Assembly: GCF_965137335.1 (NCBI RefSeq)
Contig: NZ_CBCRZD010000013.1
Direction: 5' to 3' (one strand)
From: Empedobacter stercoris
GTDB taxonomy: Bacteria; Bacteroidota; Bacteroidia; Flavobacteriales; Weeksellaceae
Length of the DNA: 64,000 nt
A program made the translations under genes and the position numbers. Of the stretch, positions 23,839 to 31,059 are shown piece after piece (the first letter of the stretch is position 1; each line of letters opens with the position of its first letter). Under the pieces are notes generated by a model, which saw only the letters and a program-made list of their open reading frames with translations, did no database searches and had not been told where the DNA came from.

Positions 23839-26373
23839 TTATTTCATTTTATTTATTGCTTCTTGTAATTGTTCTACTTGTTTTACAATAGATGCCGATT
23901 TCATTGTTTTAGCAGTGTTCGTTTTAATTTGAAGTGCTTTTTCTGCCATCATCTTTATCGCTTGTCCAGCTTGTGGATTTTGCTCTTTCAAATACGGATA
24001 GTAACGAGCATACGTTTTTGCAATTTCAGCAGTTGCATCGGGTGTGTCATTATTCATAATCCAATTAAAAGCTTGTTCTGCAACTTTTCCTTTTTCTATA
24101 TCTTGAAATTTTACAAATTCATACATCGCTGCCGATTCTGAAATTAAAACTGCTTTATCAAATTGATTATTTTTTATCCAAGTCGGAACTAAAGCCATTG
24201 CTAAATCAGGTGATCCTTTGATAACTTCGTTTTCAAGATTTGTTGTTAATTCATTAATTTTTGAAGGATTATTTTTTAATATTCCAGTTAATGAAGCTCC
24301 TTGAACACTAAACGATGGACTTTTAGAGGCTTTTTCAAAAAGTGCTACATCGTATATCGATGCATCATTTAACGAATTTAAAGCAGCTGCTTGCACCAAT
24401 GTTTTTGGATCGTTGGAAGCCAATTGTTTTAATTTTGAAGTGGCTTTATCTATGATTGTTTTCGATTTTGTATCTAATTTCTGAATGGCATAAATTCGTA
24501 ATCCATCAAATGAATCGTCTAATGCATTAATCAACGCATCAGCCGCTTTTGGATTTGTTGCTTGTGCGTTTGCCATTGCATCGATTGCTAAAAGACGAGT
24601 AGCGTAATTTCCTTTTCCTGCTTTGTATTGTGCAATAAAATCTTCAACTGTTTTTTTATCTTCTATATCAGCTAATAAAACTTGATCAGCATTTGGAATA
24701 ACAACTTCAGGCTTTTGATTTACGTCAAATTCAAACACAGTTTCGGCTTTTTTCGGAACCCAAACTTGTTGACGAGTTGTTTTTCCATTTTCAACGATGT
24801 CAATTGCGAACGGAAATTCAAACAATTTCGAAGTATCTTGACGAACAACCACTTTTACCTTTTTATTTACTGAAGAATAATCTGATACAAACGTCAATTT
24901 TGGATGTCCATTTTCGAAATACCATTGATTAAAAAACCAATTCAAATCACGTCCTGAAACTTCTTCTAAAGCTAAGCGCAATTGTGCAGCTTCTGCTTTT
25001 CCGTACTCATTATCTTTTAGGTATTTATTTAATCCTTTGAAGAAAGCGTCATCACCTAAGAAATTTCGCAACATATGTAAGATTAACCCTCCTTTGTTGT
25101 ACGAAACGCCATCAAACATATCTTCGCGCGAATTGTAGTGAATTCGAACCAATTTTTTTGTTGGTCCATCGCCTTGCTTGTAGCCAAACATTTCGTTGTA
25201 GCGATGTTCATCTGCTTTCTCTTTCCCGTATTTATGTTCAAACCACAAATATTCTGAATAGTTTGCAAACGATTCATTAACAGTTAGATTTCCCCAACTT
25301 TCAGCCGTTACTAAATCACCAAACCAATGGTGAAATAATTCGTGGGCAATTACATATTCAGCCGTGTTTTCGTCGATTAATTGCCCCGCTTTTTGTTGAA
25401 CACCATCATGAAACAACGATGCAGTTGTATTTTCCATTGCTCCAGAAACGTACTCGCGAGCGGTCATTTGTGCATATTTGTCCCAAGGATAAGGATAGTT
25501 TAGTTTATCAGAAAAGAACTGGATCATTTCTGGCGTATTTCCAAAAATTTGCTTCGCAACATCTTTATATTCAGGCTCTACATAATAATCAACATTGATA
25601 TTTTTCCATTTATCGTTGATTACTGCATAATCTCCAATTCCGAAAAAGAATAAATAAGGCGCATGTTTTTTATCGAATTTCCAATAATCAGTTTTTGTTC
25701 CGTCTGTATTTTTCTTCGAAGATTTCATCGTTCCGTTTGATAATGAAACGTATTTATCAGGATATGTTAAGGTAATTTCTTGCGAAGTTTTTTGATTTGT
25801 TTTGTCAATTGTTGGGAACCAACAAGAAGAAGATTCAGTTTCGCCTTGTGTCCAAATCTGAGTTGGATAGTTTGCACGATCTCCCTTAGCATTGATAAAA
25901 TAAACTCCTTTTGCATCATTTATAGCTGCACTTCCTTCTTGTTTTACTTCATTTGGTCGCGCTGTATAGTTGATGTAAAGAGTGTATTCTTGATCTTTTT
26001 TGTATTCTTTGTCTAAATCGATGACTAATTGTAAATCGTCGTATTTGTAATTTAATTTTTTCTTTGTTGCACCATTTACCAAAGCAACTTCGTGAATCAA
26101 CATTGCTTTTGCATCCAAAGTAACCTTAGAAGTTGAATAGAAATGTGGTTTTAAAGTAACCCAAGCTTCACCCAAAACGTGTTCTTTCGCATAATCAAAT
26201 TTCAAATCTAATTTTGTATGAACAAGGTTATTGATACGTTCTGCTTCTGCACGGTAAATATCGATTTGATTCGTTTGTTTTTCGTTGTAGCTCGGTGGTG
26301 GAGTCATGACTTGAGCATGAGTAAGACTTGATATAATAAAGGCTGATGTAAGCCAAAGGATTCGTTTTTTCAT
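23839..26373 (-). CDS. M1 family metalloaminopeptidase, exported
   Basis: 844 aa with the signal peptide MKKRILWLTSAFIISSLTHAQ. The zinc site is HELFHHWFGD (H344, H348) with E367, and the substrate motif GAMEN is at 311-315. The C-terminal half (about 570-840) resembles the ARM-like helical region with HEAT-like repeats seen in other M1 enzymes. It would trim N-terminal residues from peptides in the periplasm or outside. It has its own terminator upstream of folA. Confidence 0.93.
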   Translation of the reverse strand: MKKRILWLTSAFIISSLTHAQVMTPPPSYNEKQTNQIDIYRAEAERINNLVHTKLDLKFDYAKEHVLGEAWVTLKPHFYSTSKVTLDAKAMLIHEVALVNGATKKKLNYKYDDLQLVIDLDKEYKKDQEYTLYINYTARPNEVKQEGSAAINDAKGVYFINAKGDRANYPTQIWTQGETESSSCWFPTIDKTNQKTSQEITLTYPDKYVSLSNGTMKSSKKNTDGTKTDYWKFDKKHAPYLFFFGIGDYAVINDKWKNINVDYYVEPEYKDVAKQIFGNTPEMIQFFSDKLNYPYPWDKYAQMTAREYVSGAMENTTASLFHDGVQQKAGQLIDENTAEYVIAHELFHHWFGDLVTAESWGNLTVNESFANYSEYLWFEHKYGKEKADEHRYNEMFGYKQGDGPTKKLVRIHYNSREDMFDGVSYNKGGLILHMLRNFLGDDAFFKGLNKYLKDNEYGKAEAAQLRLALEEVSGRDLNWFFNQWYFENGHPKLTFVSDYSSVNKKVKVVVRQDTSKLFEFPFAIDIVENGKTTRQQVWVPKKAETVFEFDVNQKPEVVIPNADQVLLADIEDKKTVEDFIAQYKAGKGNYATRLLAIDAMANAQATNPKAADALINALDDSFDGLRIYAIQKLDTKSKTIIDKATSKLKQLASNDPKTLVQAAALNSLNDASIYDVALFEKASKSPSFSVQGASLTGILKNNPSKINELTTNLENEVIKGSPDLAMALVPTWIKNNQFDKAVLISESAAMYEFVKFQDIEKGKVAEQAFNWIMNNDTPDATAEIAKTYARYYPYLKEQNPQAGQAIKMMAEKALQIKTNTAKTMKSASIVKQVEQLQEAINKMK

Positions 26374-26419
26374 CGTAAAATTTTATTTTTATTGGTTGAT
26401 AAATTTCTCAAAAAGTTAC

Positions 26420-26444
26420 AAAAAAAGCCTCCAAATAGGAGACT
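26420..26444 (-). terminator. Terminator of thyA
   Basis: On the minus strand AGTCTCC/GGAGGCT (one G-U) has a 5-nt loop and is followed by seven T. Confidence 0.82.
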
Positions 26445-26461
26445 TTAAGTATATTTTATGA

Positions 26462-27256
26462 TTATACAGCTACAATCCCTTTGATATGTGGGTGTGCTTG
26501 ATAATTTTCTAATTCGAAATCTTCGTATTCAAAATCAAAAATGTTTTTTACATTCGGATTTATTTTCATTGTTGGTAATGGATAAGGTTCACGAGTTAAT
26601 TGTAATTCAACTTGTTCGAAATGATTTTTGTAAATATGCGCATCTCCAAATGTGTGAACAAAATCGCCTACTTCTAAATCACAAACCTGCGCTACCATCA
26701 TCTGTAATAAAGCATAAGATGCAATATTAAATGGTACACCTAAGAAAATATCTGCACTACGCTGATACAATTGCAAAGATAATTTATCGTCATTTACATA
26801 AAACTGGAAAAAGGCATGACAAGGTGCCAAAGCCATTTGGTCTAATTCACCAACATTCCAAGCAGAAACTATAATTCGGCGCGAATCTGGATTATTTTTT
26901 ATTTGATCAATCGCAACTTTTATTTGATCGACAACTTCTCCGTTTTCTTTTCCCCAAGAACGCCACTGATGTCCATAAACAGGACCTAAATCTCCATTTT
27001 CGTCTGCCCATTCGTTCCAAATTCTTACGCCATTATCTGTTAAATATTTGATATTTGTATCACCTTTCAAGAACCACAACAATTCGTAGATAATCGATTT
27101 TAAATGTAATTTTTTTGTCGTCACCAAAGGAAATCCTTTCGATAAATCGAAGCGCATTTGGTAACCAAAAATACTTTTCGTTCCTGTTCCTGTTCTATCT
27201 TCTTTGAAAGAACCTTCTGCTAAAACCTTTTTACATAAATCGTGATACTGTTGCAT
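26462..27256 (-). CDS. thyA: Thymidylate synthase
   Basis: 264 aa, the same length as the E. coli enzyme, converts dUMP to dTMP with methylenetetrahydrofolate. The catalytic cysteine is C146 in LAPCHAFFQFYV; the RTGTGT start, the NSRR-like PDSRRIIVSAWN, and the folate segment LYQRSADIFLGVPFN are all present. It is followed by its own terminator before the aminopeptidase gene. Neighbouring dihydrofolate reductase completes the folate side. Confidence 0.98.
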   Translation of the reverse strand: MQQYHDLCKKVLAEGSFKEDRTGTGTKSIFGYQMRFDLSKGFPLVTTKKLHLKSIIYELLWFLKGDTNIKYLTDNGVRIWNEWADENGDLGPVYGHQWRSWGKENGEVVDQIKVAIDQIKNNPDSRRIIVSAWNVGELDQMALAPCHAFFQFYVNDDKLSLQLYQRSADIFLGVPFNIASYALLQMMVAQVCDLEVGDFVHTFGDAHIYKNHFEQVELQLTREPYPLPTMKINPNVKNIFDFEYEDFELENYQAHPHIKGIVAV

Positions 27257-27300
27257 TTCTCATTATATTTAACCTTTCAAATTTAAGAATTTTTTTTAGA

Positions 27301-27564
27301 ATGAAGTTTAGCTTGATCTTATCGATTTTAGTGATTTTTATGTTTTTTGCTTCGTATAGCAAATCAGATTTTGGACGAAAAATTGCGCAACATTTTTATT
27401 TTCAAACGTTATTCAACGTTGTTTTGGTTGTCGTTTTTGTATCAAAAATCATTCACATCAAGCTACATTTAATGTCAATGATTTCACTTGTTATCATTGG
27501 ATGTATGTTATATATGAGCTTTCCAAATTATTTACAACAATTGAGGAGAAGGATAGGTAAATAG
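27301..27564 (+). CDS. Small hypothetical membrane protein
   Basis: 87 aa with two to three hydrophobic segments (about 4-17, 38-50, 57-75) and a basic C-terminus (QLRRRIGK). It is divergent from thyA and 29 bp before rlmB. No family is recognised. The codon pattern and the clear Met start make it look real, but no functional claim can be made. Confidence 0.6.
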   Translation: MKFSLILSILVIFMFFASYSKSDFGRKIAQHFYFQTLFNVVLVVVFVSKIIHIKLHLMSMISLVIIGCMLYMSFPNYLQQLRRRIGK

Positions 27565-27580
27565 TTACGTATAATTTTTT

Positions 27581-27588
27581 TATCTTTG
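27581..27588 (+). promoter_or_regulatory. -7 box immediately before rlmB (TATCTTTG)
   Basis: The TATCTTTG box ends 5 bp before the ATG at 27594. With the usual distance from -7 box to start site, transcription would begin at or within a base or two of the A of ATG, that is, a nearly leaderless mRNA. No -33 TTTG is visible at the proper distance. Confidence 0.5.
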
Positions 27589-27593
27589 CAGTT

Positions 27594-28343
27594 ATGAAAA
27601 ACGAAGCAGGAATTTTTGGTTTAAGACCAGTAATAGAAGCGATTGAAGCAGGTAAAACAATCGATAAAATTTTTATTCAAAAAGGTTTACAAGGAGAGAT
27701 TTTTTCAGAATTGAGAAAATTGGTGACTGAGTACGAAATTCCTGTAAGTTATGTGCCTGTAGAAAAACTAAATCGTTTTACAGGAAAAAATCATCAAGGC
27801 GTTTATGCGTTTGTTTCTCCAATCGAATTCGATTCAATTGAAAATGTATTGCCTCAAATTTGGGAAAAAGGAAAAACACCATTTATTTTAATTTTAGACC
27901 GCGTTTCTGATGTTCGTAATTTTGGAGCTATCGCTCGTACAGCGGAATGTGTTGGTGTAGATGCGATAATTATTCCAACAAAAGGTTCAGCTTCTGTAAA
28001 TGCAGATGCAGTTAAAACTTCGACAGGAGCGTTATATAATATTCCTGTTTGTAAAGAAGGAAATTTAGTTAATATAATCAAGTATTTACAATCATCAGGA
28101 ATAACTATTTTTAGTGCTTCAGAAAAATCAGCAGAATACATTTATGATGCAGATTTTGCCGTTCCAGCAGCAGTTGTAATGGGAAGTGAAGAAGATGGAG
28201 TCTCGGATTCTATTTTGAAAATTTCAGATAAAATTGTTAAATTGCCTATGGCTGGACAAACAGCATCATTGAATGTTTCTGTTGCGGCTGGTGCAATCTT
28301 ATACGAAGCTGTTCGTCAAAGAATGTTACAAGATTTATTTTAA
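27594..28343 (+). CDS. rlmB: 23S rRNA (guanosine-2'-O-)-methyltransferase, TrmH/SpoU family
   Basis: 249 aa. An N-terminal L30e-like substrate-binding domain (about 1-75; GLRPVIEAIEAGK) is followed by a SpoU knot. SpoU motif 1 is in DVRNFGAIARTAECVG, motif 2 is MGSEEDGVSD and motif 3 is LPMAGQTASLNVSVAAGAILYE. Methylates the ribose of a guanosine in the 23S rRNA P-loop in E. coli. The promoter suggests a leaderless message. Confidence 0.93.
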   Translation: MKNEAGIFGLRPVIEAIEAGKTIDKIFIQKGLQGEIFSELRKLVTEYEIPVSYVPVEKLNRFTGKNHQGVYAFVSPIEFDSIENVLPQIWEKGKTPFILILDRVSDVRNFGAIARTAECVGVDAIIIPTKGSASVNADAVKTSTGALYNIPVCKEGNLVNIIKYLQSSGITIFSASEKSAEYIYDADFAVPAAVVMGSEEDGVSDSILKISDKIVKLPMAGQTASLNVSVAAGAILYEAVRQRMLQDLF

Positions 28344-28358
28344 CGAAAAATATAATTT

Positions 28359-28676
28359 ATGAGCTATTCTACACTTATCGGAATTTTATTGATCGCATTG
28401 AGTGCGGCAATGTACTACTTTACAAATTTGGATGTTTCGAGATTATTTTCGGACAAAGAATTTCTGGTTGGAATAACAGGAGGTGCTGGAATTGGATTTA
28501 TTCTTGGAGGTTTTTTGGGATGGTTGTACAAATATAAATCTGTGAATAAAGCAAATGCTAAAATCGCAGAGGAAGAAAAACGTAAAGTTGCAGAACAAAA
28601 AGCGCAAGAAGAAGCGGCAAAAGAGCAAGCTAAATTGGATGCTCAACGCGAAAAAGAAGAATCGGGATTACTATAA
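28359..28676 (+). CDS. Small membrane protein with charged coiled-coil tail
   Basis: 105 aa. Two hydrophobic segments (about 4-22 and 36-58, the second glycine-rich GGAGIGFILGGFLGWLYKY) are followed by about 45 residues dominated by K, E, A and Q, likely a cytoplasmic helix. No family is recognised. It is 15 bp after rlmB and so likely on the same transcript, and ends 11 bp before a large palindrome. Confidence 0.7.
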   Translation: MSYSTLIGILLIALSAAMYYFTNLDVSRLFSDKEFLVGITGGAGIGFILGGFLGWLYKYKSVNKANAKIAEEEKRKVAEQKAQEEAAKEQAKLDAQREKEESGLL

Positions 28677-28686
28677 TTCTAATTTA

Positions 28687-28736
28687 CAACATAAAAAAGC
28701 GGTCGAAAATTAATTTTCGACCGCTTTTTTATGTTG
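28687..28736. terminator. Perfect 50-bp palindrome, bidirectional terminator
   Basis: Arms 28687-28710 and 28713-28736 are exact reverse complements and the central TA is self-complementary, so the whole 50 bp is one palindrome. The core is AAAAAAGCGGTCGAAAAT with T tracts on both sides. It separates convergent transcripts. The left half on the minus strand also encodes the last residues and stop of the exosortase-F-associated gene. Confidence 0.9.
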
Positions 28737-29156
28737 TATTTCTTGGTAATAAAAACAAGGAATCAAAATCAATAAAAACAAGGGTTGAATGAGAAATCGT
28801 CTGACGTAAAAGAAAACCATTTCACCTGAAGAAAATTGTGTTGAAATAAGGTAATTGTAAATTGGTAAAAGAACGATTAATCCAATAATCATAATAATGA
28901 TAGAGAATTTAACATAATTCTTTTTCCAGAAAATAAACCAAACAATTAATACTGTTAATAACGTATTAATAAGGTAACGAAACATAAGACTTGCATTTAT
29001 TTGAGCCATATCCAAATCAGGAAACTTAGAATGTCCAACAAGATGAAAGTATTGAATAAAAGGATCGTAAAACAACGTATCTTCAAATTTTCTGACCAAT
29101 ACTAATCCAAAAACCAATAAAGCTGCAATTCCGTAGCGTAAGTATTTATTTGGCAT
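28710..29156 (-). CDS. Exosortase F system-associated membrane protein
   Basis: 148 aa from the ATG at 29156 (MPNKYLRYG); the longer frame from 29222 lies within xrtF and lacks merit. It has about four hydrophobic segments and the central motif YDPFIQYFHL and segment FRYLINTLLTVLIVW, as in proteins that accompany XrtF in Flavobacteriia. It overlaps the end of xrtF by 11 bp, a sign of coupling. Function is unproven. The C-terminal residues are read from the terminator palindrome. Confidence 0.75.
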   Translation of the reverse strand: MPNKYLRYGIAALLVFGLVLVRKFEDTLFYDPFIQYFHLVGHSKFPDLDMAQINASLMFRYLINTLLTVLIVWFIFWKKNYVKFSIIIMIIGLIVLLPIYNYLISTQFSSGEMVFFYVRRFLIQPLFLLILIPCFYYQEIQHKKAVEN

Positions 29157-29688
29157 GTTGTTTATTGTATTTTGTAACGAAAAATTTAATCCAAACAATC
29201 CAAAGAACAACAATAGATCCATAAATTATAGCAGGAAATAAATAGTCATGCGCCATTTTTCCGTATTCGTTGTGGTATCTAAATATATAGTTGAGTAACA
29301 TAATTCTCGAAATATTCATCACAAATAATATGACTAATCCAGCTAAAATAAATAAAATTGTTTGTTTTAAATTGGTATAAAAAGCAACGATAAATGAGAC
29401 GAAAATAATCAAAATTGAAATTGCATTGCACCCTTCATTAACAATTGAGGCGACTTGTCCATCAACAATCAAGCGCATCCAAGGTTGATTTTCTGCGATG
29501 TTTGAGAAAGAAAAGAAACCAAACTTATTTAAGAAAAAAGCGGTGATATCTGAAGTGAATTTTGTAAATGGATCTGGTATATTGTGTGGTAAATATTGAT
29601 CCAAATATAACTTGTACGCAATGCTTAGAATAATGTAGGTTCCTAAAAATCGTGCAAGGAATAACAACAATGGTTTAAATTCTTTCAT
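29146..29688 (-). CDS. xrtF: Exosortase family protein XrtF
   Basis: 180 aa integral membrane cysteine protease/transpeptidase of the exosortase family. Catalytic candidates are C87 in VNEGCNAISI, R128 in MNISRIMLLNY and H147 in KMAHDYLFP, matching the C-R-H triad of exosortases. Five or six membrane segments are visible. In related systems exosortases cleave a C-terminal sorting tail of exported proteins. No PEP-CTERM-like substrate is visible in the window, so the target is unknown. It is followed directly by its usual partner gene. Confidence 0.87.
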   Translation of the reverse strand: MKEFKPLLLFLARFLGTYIILSIAYKLYLDQYLPHNIPDPFTKFTSDITAFFLNKFGFFSFSNIAENQPWMRLIVDGQVASIVNEGCNAISILIIFVSFIVAFYTNLKQTILFILAGLVILFVMNISRIMLLNYIFRYHNEYGKMAHDYLFPAIIYGSIVVLWIVWIKFFVTKYNKQHAK

Positions 29689-29733
29689 TAAGGTTAAATA
29701 ATTTCAAACAAATATAAATGAAAATCATCATCT

Positions 29734-29765
29734 TTTGATTAAGTAATGATTAATCAATAAATTTG
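29734..29765 (+). promoter_or_regulatory. Promoter of the GAF/fRMsr gene
   Basis: The -33 TTTG (29734-29737) and -7 TAAATTTG (29758-29765) have 20 bp between them. This is one of two full sigma-ABfr promoters in the window and predicts a leader of about 16 nt. Confidence 0.72.
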
Positions 29766-29786
29766 CTTCACAAGATTTTTAAATAA

Positions 29787-30233
29787 ATGCAAAATTTACA
29801 TAAACGCGTAGATGTCATTTTTGATAGCGCAATTTCGACAGAAGATAAGTTACAAAAGATTTGTCAATTGTTGAGTGATGAAGTAGACTATTACAATTGG
29901 GTTGGGTTTTACTTCAAAAATGGAGATAAGAACGAGTTGAAACTTGGGCCTTATGTTGGTGCAGCAACGGATCATACAATTATACCTTACGGAAAAGGAA
30001 TTTGTGGTCAAGTAGCTGAATCGAATCAAACATTTGTTGTTCCAGATGTGTATGCACAAGATAATTATTTGGCATGTTCTATCGAAACAAAAGCCGAAAT
30101 AGTAATTCCAATCTTCAAAAATGGTGTAAATATTGGGCAAATTGATATCGATTCGCATACAATAGATCCTTTTACGGAAGAAGATATCAAGTTGTTAGAT
30201 TATGTTTGTAATCGTGTTTCAGAAATTATTTAA
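29787..30233 (+). CDS. GAF domain protein, free methionine-(R)-sulfoxide reductase-like (fRMsr)
   Basis: 148 aa, a single GAF domain. It matches fRMsr/YebR in GKGICGQVAE and DNYLACSIETKAEIVIPI. The nucleophile and resolving cysteines correspond to C97 and C73 (E. coli C118 and C94, spacing 24 as there). The third family cysteine (E. coli C84) is replaced by H63. If active, it reduces free Met-(R)-O in the cytosol. The rsmG gene starts 4 bp after the stop and is likely co-transcribed. Confidence 0.82.
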   Translation: MQNLHKRVDVIFDSAISTEDKLQKICQLLSDEVDYYNWVGFYFKNGDKNELKLGPYVGAATDHTIIPYGKGICGQVAESNQTFVVPDVYAQDNYLACSIETKAEIVIPIFKNGVNIGQIDIDSHTIDPFTEEDIKLLDYVCNRVSEII

Positions 30234-30236
30234 TCG

Positions 30237-30866
30237 ATGGTAGAACTTATTTTAAACTATTTTCCAGATTTGACAGAAAAGCAAATCGAGCAATTTTCAA
30301 AAGTGGGAGATTTGTACAAAGAATGGAATGATCAAATAAACGTGGTTTCTCGCAAGGATATCGACGCAATTTACACCAATCATATTCTACATTCTTTAGC
30401 AATTGCCAAAGTGATGGAATTTGCAGATGGTTCTGATGTGTTGGATGTAGGAACAGGAGGAGGTTTACCGGGGATTCCGTTGGCTATATTATTTCCTAAT
30501 GTTAATTTTCATTTAGTCGATTCGATTGGTAAAAAAATCAAAGTGGTACAAGGAGTAGCAAAGGGTTTAGGATTAACGAATGTAAAAGCAGAACAAAAAC
30601 GCGCCGAAGAATTAACAGAAAAGTACGATTTTGTAGTTTCACGTGCGGTTACAGCAATGCCAAGATTTGCAGAATGGATTCGTGGTAAATTCAAGAAAGA
30701 AGCGATTAATCCTTTTCCAAATGGCTTGTTATATTTAAAAGGAGGCGATTTAACAGAAGAATTAGCAGATTTTCCAAATGCTGTACTGTTTGATATTCAA
30801 AACTTTTTTGAAGAAGAGTTTTTCGAAACAAAAAAAGTAGTTTACTTAGAAAAGAAAGATATTTAA
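30237..30866 (+). CDS. rsmG: 16S rRNA (guanine527-N7)-methyltransferase
   Basis: 209 aa. The SAM motif DVLDVGTGGGLPGIPLAILFP and the RsmG-type start LTEKQIEQFSKVGDLYKEWNDQINVVSR are clear, as is FVVSRAVTAMPRF. Modifies G527 of 16S rRNA. It follows the fRMsr gene closely and ends in a clear hairpin. Confidence 0.95.
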   Translation: MVELILNYFPDLTEKQIEQFSKVGDLYKEWNDQINVVSRKDIDAIYTNHILHSLAIAKVMEFADGSDVLDVGTGGGLPGIPLAILFPNVNFHLVDSIGKKIKVVQGVAKGLGLTNVKAEQKRAEELTEKYDFVVSRAVTAMPRFAEWIRGKFKKEAINPFPNGLLYLKGGDLTEELADFPNAVLFDIQNFFEEEFFETKKVVYLEKKDI

Positions 30867-30888
30867 TTTAAGTATTTAATAAATAATT

Positions 30889-30926
30889 AACCGAAATCAG
30901 ATTAAAAATGATTTTGGTTTTTTTTA
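30889..30926 (+). terminator. Terminator of rsmG
   Basis: The 11-bp stem AACCGAAATCA/TGATTTTGGTT (G-U tolerated) has a 9-nt loop and a following T tract. Confidence 0.85.
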
Positions 30927-31024
30927 TGAGTTCAATTATTAGATTTTAAGAAAAAAGTGCATAAAATCGTTATTTTATCCAATACTTTAAGTTCTTTTTA
31001 AGAGGTTTTTTCGTCAAAATTCAC

Positions 31025-31032
31025 TATATTTG
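31025..31032 (+). promoter_or_regulatory. -7 box of gyrB (TATATTTG)
   Basis: A TAnnTTTG match 27 bp before the gyrB ATG. A -33 TTTG is not evident; the region holds a T-run (TTTTTT) instead. Confidence 0.5.
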
Positions 31033-31059
31033 TTTGTTTTAAAAAGTTAGAGACATATT

